Origin: Acidimicrobiia bacterium
GTDB taxonomy: Bacteria > Actinomycetota > Acidimicrobiia > Spongiisociales > ZC4RG35
Assembly (NCBI GenBank): GCA_025937235.1
Contig: JAICRU010000020.1
Span: 1 to 42,140, forward strand
DNA: 42,140 bases
Direction: 5' to 3'
Shown: positions 22,872-32,072 of the stretch, in pieces
How the letters are laid out: every line of letters begins with the position of its first letter
Numbering within the stretch: the stretch's first letter is position 1
Made by a program: the position numbers and the translations under genes
Notes under the pieces: model-generated
What the model saw: the letters and a program-made list of their open reading frames with translations, nothing else
Database searches by the model: none
What the model was told of the DNA's origin: nothing

Positions 22872-24212
22872 GTGAGCAGACGAGCAAGCATCCTGGCGCT
22901 GATGACTGCCATGGCCCTCACCATCGCGGCCTGCGCCGGCGATACCGGGACCACGACCACAGCCGGCGCGGAGGGCACGACGACTGCGGCGCCAGGGACC
23001 ACGGCGTCCCCCGACACCACCGCCGCCCCGAGCACCACGGCGGAAGGGTCAGGTGATCCAATCGTCGTCGGTGGGACACTCTCGCTCACCGGGGCATTCG
23101 CCGCCACCGGGGCGATTCACAAGCTCGCCGGGGACATGTTCGTCGAACGGCTCAACGCCGCCGGTGGGCTACTGGGCCGGGAGGTGGAGTGGAATCTGCT
23201 CGACGACGAGTCAGACACGGCCAACATCGCCCCCCTATACGAGCAGCTGATAAGTCAGGACCAGGTCGATCTCATCATGGGCCCCTACGCCACGCCCAAC
23301 ATCCTCGCCGCCATGCCCGTGGCCGAGCGGTACGGGTACACCCTTCCCCAGCACACAGCGGTGCTCGCACCGCTGATGACTTATGCCTGCCAGTTCCCGG
23401 GCTGGTCGATCGGCCCGGAGCCGAACTCGTTCATCCCGAACCAGATCGCCGATGCCCTCGACAGCCTCGACGGTGCGGTGAGCACCGTGGCCCTCCTCAC
23501 CAACGAGTCGGGCTCCACGGCGTTCATCAGCTACGGCATCGCCGATGACCCCGAAGACCCGTCGACGCTCAACATCCTGCCCGAGCGTGGTTACGAGATC
23601 GTGGCCGACATCCCCTACCCGCCCGGATACGAGGATTGGGGATCGACGGCGGCCCAAGTCCGTGACGCCAACGCCGACCTGGTCTTGATCAACGGGCTCG
23701 GAGTCGAGGCCAACTCCCTGATCGAGGCGATGCAGCAACTCGACTACAGGCCACCGCTCATGTTCGCCCTGTTCCCGGCCCCCGGCCCGCTCCTCGGACT
23801 GGGGGACGCGGCTCAAGGGACTCTCTCGGTTTCGATCTTCGAGCCAAACGAGCCGATCCTCGAGCAAATGGATCCCGAGGTGCGCGAGATCGTCGAGGAG
23901 TTCGCAGAGCGCGCCGCCGCCGAGGAGATCCCCTACACGGTCTTCGAGACCCAGGCCGCCGCGTCCTGGAACGCGTGGGAGATCCTGGCTCAGGGTGTCG
24001 AAGGGGCTGGATCGACCGACGGGCAAGGGATCTGTGACTCGCTGCATTCGACGGGTGCCGAACTGACATTCAGCGGGGCGGTCACCTTCGACCCTGCGGT
24101 GAACAACTTCTGGGACACAACCGAGGGCCTCAAGCAGATCCAGGGCACCGAGTGGGTGATGGTCTGGCCGGAGGACATCGCGGCCGGCACGCTGGCCGGT
24201 CCCACCGGCTGA
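22872..24212 (+). CDS. branched-chain amino acid-type ABC transporter substrate-binding lipoprotein
   Basis: The 446-residue protein has a lipoprotein signal (LALMTAMALTIAAC, lipid-anchored at C21), a Thr/Ala-rich tether to about residue 60 and a periplasmic-binding fold of the LivJ/LivK type (PIVVGGTLSLTGAFAATG onward). It delivers its ligand to the permeases encoded downstream. The ligand could be a branched-chain amino acid, urea or a related compound. GTG 22872 is preceded by AGGAGGAG at 22861-22868. Confidence 0.88.
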   Translation: MSRRASILALMTAMALTIAACAGDTGTTTTAGAEGTTTAAPGTTASPDTTAAPSTTAEGSGDPIVVGGTLSLTGAFAATGAIHKLAGDMFVERLNAAGGLLGREVEWNLLDDESDTANIAPLYEQLISQDQVDLIMGPYATPNILAAMPVAERYGYTLPQHTAVLAPLMTYACQFPGWSIGPEPNSFIPNQIADALDSLDGAVSTVALLTNESGSTAFISYGIADDPEDPSTLNILPERGYEIVADIPYPPGYEDWGSTAAQVRDANADLVLINGLGVEANSLIEAMQQLDYRPPLMFALFPAPGPLLGLGDAAQGTLSVSIFEPNEPILEQMDPEVREIVEEFAERAAAEEIPYTVFETQAAASWNAWEILAQGVEGAGSTDGQGICDSLHSTGAELTFSGAVTFDPAVNNFWDTTEGLKQIQGTEWVMVWPEDIAAGTLAGPTG

Positions 24213-24231
24213 GCCGAGCGATTGGACAGGC

Positions 24232-24264
24232 GCCCCGGGTCTCCACCGATCGGAGATCCGGGGC
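24232..24264 (+). terminator. hairpin between the substrate-binding protein gene and the permease genes
   Basis: GCCCCGGGTCTCC (24232-24244) pairs with GGAGATCCGGGGC (24252-24264) with one G-T pair around a seven-base loop. Such hairpins after the binding-protein gene usually raise its expression over the membrane genes. A TACCGT box (24265-24270) follows directly. Confidence 0.6.
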
Positions 24265-24300
24265 TACCGTCCGCGGTGCAGAACCCCGGATGAGTGCCAG

Positions 24301-25167
24301 TTGATCGAGCTGCAGGCCGCCGTCTCGGGCGCTCTCAACGGCAGCCTCTTCGCCCTCATGGCCCTGGGGCTCTCCCTGGCCTGGGGATTTCTCAAGGTCA
24401 TCAACCTGGCCCATTTCGCCATGATCCTCACGGCGGGCTATCTCACCTTCGAGCTGGCGACCTCGACCGGCCTGAGCCCGATAGCAACGATCGTGGCCAC
24501 CGTCCCCCTCATGTTCGTGGTCGGAGCCCTGATCCAACTGGGCTACGAGCGGTTCGGCGTGTCCGAGCTCAACTCACTGCTGATCAGCTACGGGCTCCTC
24601 ATCATCACCGTGCAGGTGGTGACCAACATCTGGACCGCCGACTTCCAGCGACTCCCGACCGAGATCAATCCCTATGCCTCCGAGTCGGTGGCGGTCGGGT
24701 CGCTCAGGTTCCCGATGCCGACGCTCTTGGCTGCCGGGTTCGCCGTCATCCTGGTCGTGACCTCGGCGTTGGTGCTCGAGCGGACCTACGCGGGAAGAGC
24801 GTTACAGGCCTTCGGTCAGGACCGGGAGATCGCCTCGGCCTTTGGCATCGACCATCGCCTGTTGGGGGTGTTGCTCGCAGGCGCGGCAGGGGCCAGCGCG
24901 GCGATCGCCGGCATGTTGTTCCCGATCGGCGGCACTCTCACCCCGGATCTTCCCTTCGAGTGGATCGGCCAGGTCTTCGCCATCGTGATCCTCGGTGGCA
25001 TCGGCAATGTCACGGGCACGCTCTATGCCGGGCTTCTCGTCGGGGCCATCTCTGGTCTGGTGGCGGTCATATGGACCCCATCCACTTCCCCATTCGTCGT
25101 CTTCTCCCTCGTGGTCCTCGCCCTGGTCTTCCGCCCCAAGGGCCTGTTCCCACAGAAGGGGGGTTGA
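24301..25167 (+). CDS. branched-chain amino acid-type ABC permease (LivH-like)
   Basis: The 288-residue inner-membrane permease has about eight hydrophobic segments and the family patterns ALMALGLSLAWGFLKVINLAHF near the N-terminus and IVILGGIGNVTGTLYAGLLVG near the C-terminus. The start is TTG 24301. A four-codon frame (ATG 24290, MSAS) ends on a TGA overlapping this TTG and may couple initiation. The gene abuts the fused permease-ATPase gene. Confidence 0.88.
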   Translation: MIELQAAVSGALNGSLFALMALGLSLAWGFLKVINLAHFAMILTAGYLTFELATSTGLSPIATIVATVPLMFVVGALIQLGYERFGVSELNSLLISYGLLIITVQVVTNIWTADFQRLPTEINPYASESVAVGSLRFPMPTLLAAGFAVILVVTSALVLERTYAGRALQAFGQDREIASAFGIDHRLLGVLLAGAAGASAAIAGMLFPIGGTLTPDLPFEWIGQVFAIVILGGIGNVTGTLYAGLLVGAISGLVAVIWTPSTSPFVVFSLVVLALVFRPKGLFPQKGG

Positions 25168-27078
25168 GTGCGCCAGAAGGGATGGCTGGCCTTGGTCGGG
25201 ATCGCCGTGGCTCTGGTGGCCCTTCCCGCCGTCCGTCACGCCACCGAGTTCCCGATGTTCTACCTGATATTCCTCTCGGGAATCCTGTTCTGGGCGGCTC
25301 AGTCGACGAGCTGGAACATCCTCTCCGGCTACAGCGGCTACTTCAGCTTCGGCCAGGGTGCCTTCTTCGGCGTGGGGGTCTATGCGATGGCGATCCTCTT
25401 CGGCCGCCAAGGGATGAGCTGGTGGGTGGCCGCCCTGGCCGCGGGGCTGGCCTCCATGCTGTTGGGACTGGCCATAGGGACCATCGCCTTCCGGCTCAGG
25501 TCGCTCCGCGGCGAGATCTTCGCTCTGCTCACGTTGGCGATCCCCTTCATCCTGGCGTCGCTCGCCCGGCTCTCCAAGGCCATCGACGGGGGGCAGGGAA
25601 TAGTCATCCCGGTCCCCGAAGCTCCATCATTCCTCAGCCAGTTCCAGGAGTTCGTGTTCGTCGTGAGTGGGCTCGTGGCGCTGTTCGCCCTGAGCGTCGC
25701 CTATGTGATGCAGCGCACCCGCTATGGCTGGGCGCTCTTCAGCATCCGCGACGACGAAGACGTTGCAGAGGGCCTCGGTGTGCCCACCTTCTTCCACAAG
25801 ATGATCGCGATCGGCATCACCGGGTTGATCGCCGGGATCTCGGGCGCGGTCGCCGCCCTTCAGTTGGGGTTCGTCAGCGTCGAGGGCACGTTCAACCTCG
25901 ATGTCCCCCTTTTCGTCATCGTGATGAGCGTGCTCGGTGGCAGGGGCCACTGGGCCGGCCCGATGGTGGGAGCCGTCTATGTGTACACCCTCCAGAACCG
26001 TCTCGCGTCCGGCGGTTTCGAGGGGTGGAGCCTGATCGTCCTCGGCGCCATCCTCGTTCTCGTCATGCTGCTCGCCCCGCAGGGGCTCATGGCCGGCTTT
26101 CGCCGGCGACCGTGGCTTTCGGCGGGCATCTTCATAGTGGTCTTCCTTGGGCTCTGGCTGCTCGGGATCATGTCCGATCCGGTGACTGCGCTGGCCTTGG
26201 CGCTCGGGGTGACGGCGATCATCGCCTTCATCCCCGGCGGCGAGAAGCGACGGATGTCGCCTCCTGTCGGCGCTGGTGAGCCACCGGAGCATCACGCCCC
26301 CGTCGGCGACGAGATGGCGGATGTGATGGCGGAGGCGAGGCGTCCCCTGCTGGTAGCAGAAGACGTGGTGAAGACCTTCGGCGGTGTCCGGGCGTTGCGC
26401 GGGGTCTCGATGACCGTCCACGTGGGTGAGCTGGTCGGGTTGGTCGGGCCCAACGGGTCGGGCAAGACCACCCTGGTCAACCTCATATCGGGCGCCTTCC
26501 CGCCAACGTCGGGGAACATCTCGCTCGACGGGACCGGGATCGTCGGATACAGACCGCATCGGGTCGCCCATCTCGGTATCGCTCGGACCTATCAGATTCC
26601 AAGACCGTTCACGTCTCTAACCGTCCGGGACAACGTGGCCATGGCGATCATGTTCGGACGCGACCCACTCGGTCTAGACGCGTCGAGACGGGCGGCGACC
26701 GAGTACCTGGATCTGGTCGGCCTCGCCGGCCGCGCCGATGCCTTTCCTGGAGAGATAAACCTCCATCAGCGCCAGTTGCTCGAGATGGCGAGGGCGATCG
26801 CCACCCGTCCATCGTTGCTTCTCCTCGACGAGGCCCTGGCGGGCCTCAACCCGGTGGAGATCGACAACGCGGTCGAAGTGGTCCGGCGTATCCGCCGGTC
26901 CGGGGTGAGCATCGTCCTCGTGGAACATCTGCTCAGAGTGGTGAACCAGCTGGCGACCAGGATCGTGGTCCTCGATCAAGGCCTCGAGCTCGCCGAGGGC
27001 GAGCCGGCGGTCGTGATGAGGGACCCGGCGGTGATCAAGGCATATCTGGGAAGGCAGGCCGATGCTACAGGTGACTGA
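25168..27078 (+). CDS. fused LivM-like permease and LivG-like ATPase
   Basis: The 636-residue protein joins two subunits usually encoded separately. Residues 1-350 are a LivM-type permease with about nine hydrophobic segments. A polar linker follows (about 352-388), then an ATP-binding domain (about 390-636). The ATPase has Walker A GPNGSGKTT and Walker B LLLLDEAL, but the signature reads NLHQRQLLEMARA instead of an LSGGQ-like sequence. GTG 25168 follows the LivH stop directly. The end overlaps livF by 17 bases. Confidence 0.88.
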   Translation: MRQKGWLALVGIAVALVALPAVRHATEFPMFYLIFLSGILFWAAQSTSWNILSGYSGYFSFGQGAFFGVGVYAMAILFGRQGMSWWVAALAAGLASMLLGLAIGTIAFRLRSLRGEIFALLTLAIPFILASLARLSKAIDGGQGIVIPVPEAPSFLSQFQEFVFVVSGLVALFALSVAYVMQRTRYGWALFSIRDDEDVAEGLGVPTFFHKMIAIGITGLIAGISGAVAALQLGFVSVEGTFNLDVPLFVIVMSVLGGRGHWAGPMVGAVYVYTLQNRLASGGFEGWSLIVLGAILVLVMLLAPQGLMAGFRRRPWLSAGIFIVVFLGLWLLGIMSDPVTALALALGVTAIIAFIPGGEKRRMSPPVGAGEPPEHHAPVGDEMADVMAEARRPLLVAEDVVKTFGGVRALRGVSMTVHVGELVGLVGPNGSGKTTLVNLISGAFPPTSGNISLDGTGIVGYRPHRVAHLGIARTYQIPRPFTSLTVRDNVAMAIMFGRDPLGLDASRRAATEYLDLVGLAGRADAFPGEINLHQRQLLEMARAIATRPSLLLLDEALAGLNPVEIDNAVEVVRRIRRSGVSIVLVEHLLRVVNQLATRIVVLDQGLELAEGEPAVVMRDPAVIKAYLGRQADATGD

Positions 27079-27766
27079 CCTCGACGTCTTCCACGGCGAC
27101 GCCCAGGCCCTATGGGGGGCATCGGTCACCGTGGGCAACGGTGAGGTGGTCGCCATCGTTGGGTCGAATGGGGCCGGTAAGTCGACTCTGGTCAACGCGA
27201 TCATGGGGATCCTCAGGCCGCGCCGAGGCCGAATCGTGCTCGACGACCAGGACGTGACCGCGATACCCGGGCACCGGATGTGTCGGGCCGGCGTAGCAAT
27301 CGTCCCCGAGGGCAGGCGGTTGTTCCCTGCGATGAGCGTGGAGGACAACCTCGACCTCGGTGCCTTCAACCGGCTCGCTCGGGCGCGCTATGACGAATCG
27401 CTGCAATGGGTTCACACATTGTTCCCCCGACTGGCCGATCGGCGTTCCCAGCTGGCAGGAAGCCTCAGCGGTGGCGAGCAGCAGATGCTCGCCATCGGGC
27501 GCGGACTGATGGCGCGTCCCCGCCTCCTTTTGATGGACGAGCCGTCTCTCGGGCTGGCCCCAGTCGTGGTCGACGAGGTCTTCGACGTCATCGAGACCGT
27601 GCGTGACGAGGGAGTCAGCGTCTTGCTGGTCGAGCAGAATGCACAAATGGCTCTGGACGTCTCGTCCCGGGCCTATCTACTGGCCGAGGGGCGCGTGGTC
27701 ATGGAGGGCACCGCCAAAGAGCTGGCGAAGAGCCGGGAGGTGAGGGACGCGGTCCTGGGTCTGTGA
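27062..27766 (+). CDS. branched-chain amino acid-type ABC ATPase (LivF-like)
   Basis: The 234-residue ATPase has Walker A GSNGAGKST, a canonical signature LSGGEQQMLAIGRGLM and Walker B LLLMDEPSLGLAP. It pairs with the ATPase domain of the fused protein to drive import. The signature is intact here, so one of the two ATP sites is composed with a normal signature and the other with the degenerate one. ATG 27062 lies inside the end of the upstream gene. Confidence 0.92.
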   Translation: MLQVTDLDVFHGDAQALWGASVTVGNGEVVAIVGSNGAGKSTLVNAIMGILRPRRGRIVLDDQDVTAIPGHRMCRAGVAIVPEGRRLFPAMSVEDNLDLGAFNRLARARYDESLQWVHTLFPRLADRRSQLAGSLSGGEQQMLAIGRGLMARPRLLLMDEPSLGLAPVVVDEVFDVIETVRDEGVSVLLVEQNAQMALDVSSRAYLLAEGRVVMEGTAKELAKSREVRDAVLGL

Positions 27767-27812
27767 GCTGGCTCGTCACTCTCCCACTGGGCTCATAGTC
27801 GACTCGGGCTGT

Positions 27813-27818
27813 GACAAT
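27813..27818 (+). promoter_or_regulatory. -10 element of a leaderless promoter for the glutathione peroxidase gene
   Basis: GACAAT ends six bases before the ATG at 27825. Confidence 0.35.
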
Positions 27819-27824
27819 CGGTGG

Positions 27825-28304
27825 ATGAGCATCCGTGACATTGCGCTTACCACGATTGATGGGGATGAGGCCACCCTCGCCGACTATGCCGATCAAGTGG
27901 TGCTGATCGTGAATGTCGCCTCTCGCTGCGGTCTCAGTCCGCAATACGAGCAGCTGGAGGAGCTACATGAGACCTACCAGGACCGTGGCTTCACCGTGCT
28001 CGGCTTCCCCAGCAACCAGTTCCACCAGGAGTTGGGGAGCGAGGACGAGATCAAGGAGTATTGCTCCACGACCTGGGGCGTCACGTTCCGATGTTCGCCC
28101 GGGTCAAGGTGAACGGGAAGTCACGACATCCGTTGTATCGAGAGCTGACGCGGGCCCCCGACGACGCCGGCAAGGCGGGAAGGATCCAATGGAATTTTCG
28201 AGAAGTTCTTGGTGACGCCTGACGATCAGATCCGGCGCTTCCGACCCCAAACCGCCCCCGACGCGCCCCAAATCTTATCGGCCATCGAGGCAGCACTCGC
28301 GTAG
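27825..28304 (+). pseudogene. glutathione peroxidase-family gene with two compensating frame breaks
   Basis: The first frame gives a good N-terminal half with the catalytic SRCG (C35, a Cys and not selenocysteine) and FPSNQF (Q65). At about 28092-28094 (TTCCGATGTTC) one C is missing from the expected TTC CCG ATG TTC. The next frame gives MFARVKVNG onward. At 28194-28197 a run of four T has one base too many for WNFEKF, and the original frame returns to the stop TAG 28302-28304. The corrected product is about 160 residues, normal for thioredoxin-dependent bacterial Gpx. Either two sequencing errors or a recent pseudogene. Confidence 0.75.
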
Positions 28305-28355
28305 GGGTCGCACTGGCGCGCTTCGCAGCGACGGGAAGTAACCTGGCGACGTTTC

Positions 28356-28426
28356 GCGGGTGTAGTTCAATGGTAGAACACGAGCTTCCCAAGCTCGGAG
28401 CGAGGGTTCGATTCCCTTCACCCGCT
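28356..28426 (+). tRNA. tRNA-Gly (anticodon CCC)
   Basis: The acceptor arms GCGGGTG (28356-28362) and CACCCGC (28419-28425) pair fully, and T28426 is the discriminator. The D arm TAGTTCAATGGTAGA, the anticodon stem CGAGC/GCTCG with loop TTCCCAA, and the T loop GGTTCGATTCC are all standard. The anticodon reads CCC, decoding GGG. CCA is not encoded. Confidence 0.95.
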
Positions 28427-28618
28427 CTCTCATACCCGCTCGTGCCCCGGCATGCACTTCAGCGGCGCCCCGCGCTGTATCCGGAGGGCGCATCTACCCA
28501 CGATTCGCTTGATTTGGACGTGGTGATCCTGCAGGAGAAGCCAATGGTCATCGTCATCGCACAACACTGACGACGGATCGGGGCCGATGACCCAGGTTTG
28601 GGTGGGCGCCATTCCGAC

Positions 28619-28652
28619 GTGCGGCTGAGGCGGGGTGTGCCCCGCGCCGCAC
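28619..28652. other. imperfect inverted repeat before dcd
   Basis: GTGCGG (28619-28624) pairs with CCGCAC (28647-28652), and the inner GCGGGG (28630-28635) pairs with CCCCGC (28640-28645). It could end an upstream transcript or act on the dcd promoter. The stretch 28427-28618 between the tRNA and this repeat shows no gene I can support. Confidence 0.4.
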
Positions 28653-28653
28653 C

Positions 28654-28659
28654 TACCAT
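28654..28659 (+). promoter_or_regulatory. -10 element upstream of dcd
   Basis: TACCAT ends nine bases before the GTG at 28669. The gap is slightly longer than in the other leaderless candidates. Confidence 0.3.
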
Positions 28660-28668
28660 GCCCAATCT

Positions 28669-29235
28669 GTGATCTTCTCCGACCGCTCAATCAGGGAGGC
28701 CATCGATTCCGGCCTCATCCAGATCGATCCCTACGAGCCGGCCTACGTCCAGCCCTCGTCGATCGATCTGCGGGTCGGCGACGGATTCCGGGTGTTCGTG
28801 AACCATCGGTACAGCCAGATCGATCCTCGCGACCCACAATCGGACCTCACCAAGCTCGTGGAGGTGGGTGAGGAGGAACCGTTCATGCTCCATCCGGGCG
28901 AGTTCGTCCTGGGCTCGACCCTGGAGCGGGTCAAGCTGGGGAACGACGTGGTGGCACGGCTCGAAGGAAAGTCGTCGCTCGGGCGGCTCGGCCTGCTCAT
29001 CCACTCCACCGCCGGATTCATCGATCCCGGATTCGAGGGTCACATCACCCTGGAGCTATCCAACGTGGCGACGCTCCCAATCGCCATCTACCCCGGGATG
29101 AAGATCGGCCAGATCAGCTTCTACCAGATGACCACCGAGGCCGACCTCCCCTACGGATCTCCCCAGCTGGGTTCGAAATACCAGGGGCAGACCGGACCGA
29201 CGGCGAGCCGTTCGCACCGGGACTTCGGTAACTAG
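28669..29235 (+). CDS. dcd: dCTP deaminase
   Basis: The 188-residue trimeric enzyme of the dUTPase fold deaminates dCTP to dUTP. Some actinobacterial homologues also hydrolyse dUTP to dUMP. Motifs include the N-terminal [21 protein letters not shown] and [10 protein letters not shown], the active-site block [27 protein letters not shown], and the C-terminal [12 protein letters not shown]. The start is GTG 28669. Whether this copy is bifunctional cannot be read from the sequence alone. Confidence 0.93.
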   Translation: MIFSDRSIREAIDSGLIQIDPYEPAYVQPSSIDLRVGDGFRVFVNHRYSQIDPRDPQSDLTKLVEVGEEEPFMLHPGEFVLGSTLERVKLGNDVVARLEGKSSLGRLGLLIHSTAGFIDPGFEGHITLELSNVATLPIAIYPGMKIGQISFYQMTTEADLPYGSPQLGSKYQGQTGPTASRSHRDFGN

Positions 29236-29426
29236 CGCGACTGCGTATATTTGTTTATGAGTCCGGCTCTGCCCGACCAAGGGGGCTCGGGAGGTACAGA
29301 ATCGGTTTCAGGTCCCCCATGGCCCTAATTGAGTCCCCCTCTAGAAGCTTCCCCGGCTTCACAGGGCAATGCGGGAACCCCTCCAAGCGGCAGCCTCAGG
29401 GTTGCCGCTCGCCCCTGTCTTCACGG
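29236..29426. other. intergenic region between dcd and the lipoprotein gene
   Basis: No coding frame or recognised RNA family is visible. It holds an AT-rich patch (TATATTTGTTTATGAG near 29246-29261), a possible stem CCCGA/TCGGG (about 29267-29289) and a second stem GCGGCA/TGCCGC (about 29387-29407). Either stem might terminate one of the convergent genes; neither has a T tract. Confidence 0.3.
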
Positions 29427-30029
29427 TCAGCGCTCTTCGAGGAACTCCGCGACGTCTTCCCGCTCGAAGAACTCTTGAGCTCTCGCCGGGCTGCACGCCG
29501 TCGATATCGAGGCCACCAGACTCCCCACCTCGACGACCTGGGTCATGGTGAGTTCCGACATGGTCCCGCCCTGGTCGATGATCCCCTGCAAGGCCCCGAT
29601 ATCGGTCTCGCAGTCCCCTGATACCTCGCCGGGCCCTTCGAGCCCGGAGACGGCAGCAGCCACCCACTCCAGATAACCCACCGTCCCCGGCGCTTCACGC
29701 TCGGCAAGAGCAATCACCGCATTGAACGCCTCATCGTCGCTGCCGACAGGGTCCGGGCAGTCCATGCCCTCGATCTCGGCCGTCATGTCTTCGGAGAGCC
29801 CTTCCAACTCCGAACCAAGGGTCTCCAGGTCCGATCCGGTCAGATTCTCGAAGTCGATGCCCTCGACGACGGGTTCGATCAGCCGAAGATATTCGGCCAG
29901 GGCGTCGATGCACACCTCGGGCATCTCACCGAGCGCAGCCGGCACCGCCGTGGTCGTCGTCTGTGTTCCCGACGAGCAGGCGAACAGGGTGGAGACGAGG
30001 AGGAGTGAAAGCACACGCATGGGCCTCAT
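29427..30029 (-). CDS. hypothetical lipoprotein
   Basis: The 200-residue protein begins with a lipoprotein signal (MRVLSLLLVSTLFAC, anchored at the Cys) and a Thr-rich tether. An acidic, mostly helical domain follows, with Cys residues that may form disulfides (EVCIDAL, GMDCPD, SGDCETD, STACSP). I do not recognise the domain. It lies 37 bases after kup on the same strand, with GGGAG seven bases before the ATG, and so is probably co-transcribed with the potassium transporter. Confidence 0.75.
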   Translation of the reverse strand: MRPMRVLSLLLVSTLFACSSGTQTTTTAVPAALGEMPEVCIDALAEYLRLIEPVVEGIDFENLTGSDLETLGSELEGLSEDMTAEIEGMDCPDPVGSDDEAFNAVIALAEREAPGTVGYLEWVAAAVSGLEGPGEVSGDCETDIGALQGIIDQGGTMSELTMTQVVEVGSLVASISTACSPARAQEFFEREDVAEFLEER

Positions 30030-30066
30030 CGGGGCGCTCCCTCTCTTGCAGGGGCAAAAGGCTAGG

Positions 30067-31947
30067 TCAGAGCGCGATCTGTTTCCCGATCTCGATCACC
30101 TGCCCCGGGGGCAGGCTGAAGAACTGGACAGGGCTGGATGCATTGCGATGCATCAACGCGAAGAGACCGGCCCGGGCGCGCCCGAGGCCACCGCTCCTGT
30201 TGATGATGGTCTCCCGCCCAATGAAGAATGTCGCATCGTCCGGATCGAACCCGAACTCAGGGTCCACGATGTTGGCCAGTGCCCTGGGGACGTCTGGCTC
30301 ATCCATGAAACCGAAATGCAGGACGACCTGGACAAAACCCTCGCCCAGATCGTGCACCGTCGCCCTCTTGACCTGGGGGACACGGGGCACCGTCGAGTTC
30401 TGGACGGCGACCAAGACGACGGTCTCGTGCAGGACCTCGTTGTGTCTGAGATTGGCCAGCAGCGCAGGCGGGGTTATGCCGGGGTCGGGAAAGAGAAAGA
30501 CCGCCGTGCCGGGAACTCGAACCTGCGGATGCGCGGTGATAGATCCGATGAAGCGTTCTATGGGGAGCTCACCGCGCTTCAACGCCCCGGTGAGCCGCCG
30601 TCTCCCCGTCTTCCACGTCGTCATCACGGTGAACAGGGCCAGACCGACCACGAGAGGGAACCACCCACCGGCCGGGACCTTGACGATGTTCGCCGAGAAG
30701 AAGGCGAGATCGACGATCAGGAAAAGGACGGTCAGGGAGCCTGCCACCCACTTCGACCAGTGCCAGCGGGTTCGCATCAGGAAGTACAAGAGGATGGTCG
30801 TGATCACCATGGTGGTGGTGACGGCGACGCCATAGGCTGCTGCCAGATTGCTCGAGCTTCTGAAGGCGAGTACCAGGCCGACACAGGCAACGGCGAGCCC
30901 CCAGTTGATGGTCGCGATGTAGATCTGGCCAATCTCACGGGGGGAGGTGTGATCGATGTCGAATCGGGGGAGATACCCGAGTTGCACCGCCTGCATGGTC
31001 AGTGAATAGACCCCCGAGATCAGGGCCTGGGAGGCGATGACCGTGGCCATCGTCGCCAGGATCACGAGGGGGAGCACGGCCCACTCGGGAGGCATCCGGA
31101 AGAACGGGTTGTCGATCGCATCGGGCGATGAGATCAGCATCGCTCCCTGCCCGAAGTAGTTGAGGAGGAGGGCGGGGAACACCACCAGGTACCAGCCGAG
31201 ACGGATGGGTCGCTTCCCGAAATGGCCCATGTCGGCGTAGAGCGCTTCGGCACCCGTAACGACGAGGAAGATGGAGCCGAGGGCGAGGAACGCTTGCCGG
31301 GGGGAGTCCGAGATCAGCCTGATGCCGTGAAATGGGTTTACCGCGGCCATTACTCCCGGGTCCTGGATCACGTGGTAGGCGCCGAGGAGGGCGAGAACGG
31401 TGAACCAGACGATCATCACCGGCCCGAAGATGGCCCCCACGACGGCGGTCCCAGCGCGCTGGATGCTGAACAGAGCTATGAGGATGGCCACCGCTATCGA
31501 CACCACATATGGCTCCAAGGCCGGGGCGGCGATCTCCAAGCCCTCGACCGCGGAGAGGACCGATATGGCTGGCGTGATCATCCCATCGCCATAGAGGAGG
31601 GCGGTCCCGAACAGACCAAGGAGGATCAGCGTCCAGCGCAGGCCGACAGTCGGCTGCCTGCGCCGGGGGACCAGCAGGGCGGTGAGTGCCAGGATGCCGC
31701 CCTCGCCGTGGTTGTCGGCTCGCATCACGAATATCAGGTACTTGAAGGAGACCACCAAGACCAGTGCCCAGAACATGAGGGAGAGGATCCCGAGGACAGT
31801 GGGGCGGGTGACCGAAAGGCCCTCGGCGACGTGAAAAGACTCGCGGAAGGCGTAGAGAGGGCTGGTCCCGATGTCTCCGTACACGATGCCGAGTGCGCCG
31901 ACCGACAGCATCAAGAGGTAGCGCTTCCCGCGCTTCTGGGTGGCCAT
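30067..31947 (-). CDS. kup: potassium uptake protein, Kup/HAK/KT family
   Basis: The 626-residue protein has about 12 membrane segments in the first 430 residues and a C-terminal cytoplasmic domain. The family start LMLSVGALGIVYGDIGTSPLYAFRESF is present, as are GDGMITPAISVLSAVEGLE and GAEALYADMGHFGKRPIRLGW. It is an H+-coupled K+ importer of the cytoplasmic membrane. ATG 31947 opens the family motif after a short KRGKR start. The 125-base gap before the divergent ppa gene is too short for a ydaO-type riboswitch. Confidence 0.95.
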   Translation of the reverse strand: MATQKRGKRYLLMLSVGALGIVYGDIGTSPLYAFRESFHVAEGLSVTRPTVLGILSLMFWALVLVVSFKYLIFVMRADNHGEGGILALTALLVPRRRQPTVGLRWTLILLGLFGTALLYGDGMITPAISVLSAVEGLEIAAPALEPYVVSIAVAILIALFSIQRAGTAVVGAIFGPVMIVWFTVLALLGAYHVIQDPGVMAAVNPFHGIRLISDSPRQAFLALGSIFLVVTGAEALYADMGHFGKRPIRLGWYLVVFPALLLNYFGQGAMLISSPDAIDNPFFRMPPEWAVLPLVILATMATVIASQALISGVYSLTMQAVQLGYLPRFDIDHTSPREIGQIYIATINWGLAVACVGLVLAFRSSSNLAAAYGVAVTTTMVITTILLYFLMRTRWHWSKWVAGSLTVLFLIVDLAFFSANIVKVPAGGWFPLVVGLALFTVMTTWKTGRRRLTGALKRGELPIERFIGSITAHPQVRVPGTAVFLFPDPGITPPALLANLRHNEVLHETVVLVAVQNSTVPRVPQVKRATVHDLGEGFVQVVLHFGFMDEPDVPRALANIVDPEFGFDPDDATFFIGRETIINRSGGLGRARAGLFALMHRNASSPVQFFSLPPGQVIEIGKQIAL

Positions 31948-32059
31948 GATCTGGTGGTCTATCCCGGGATCCGGGTTTGTCCGAGCGTCATCGAGATAGG
32001 AGCCAACGTCGTGGCATGGCCACCTGTCTGACGCACAACCCGGCGAGAGTAGCCACCTG

Positions 32060-32065
32060 TACAGT
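32060..32065 (+). promoter_or_regulatory. -10 element of a leaderless promoter for ppa
   Basis: TACAGT ends seven bases before the GTG at 32073. This supports that start over the in-frame ATG at 32085. Confidence 0.45.
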
Positions 32066-32072
32066 CATACCG

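Noticed and set aside
24294-26279. A 661-codon open frame overlapping the ABC permease genes
   Set aside because: It is out of phase with two well-supported permease genes, and its Arg/Pro/His-rich composition marks it as a shifted reading of them.
27825-27935. Selenocysteine-type glutathione peroxidase
   Set aside because: The active-site codon is TGC (Cys), not TGA.
28427-28618. An integration site or mobile-element remnant next to tRNA-Gly
   Set aside because: No duplicate of the tRNA 3' end, integrase or phage gene is visible in the window.
29236-29426. A structured RNA gene (tmRNA, SRP RNA or RNase P RNA) between dcd and the lipoprotein gene
   Set aside because: Hairpins are present, but the hallmark sequences of these RNAs are not.
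31948-32072. A c-di-AMP (ydaO) riboswitch before kup
   Set aside because: The space is too short for the known fold and none of its conserved sequence blocks is visible.
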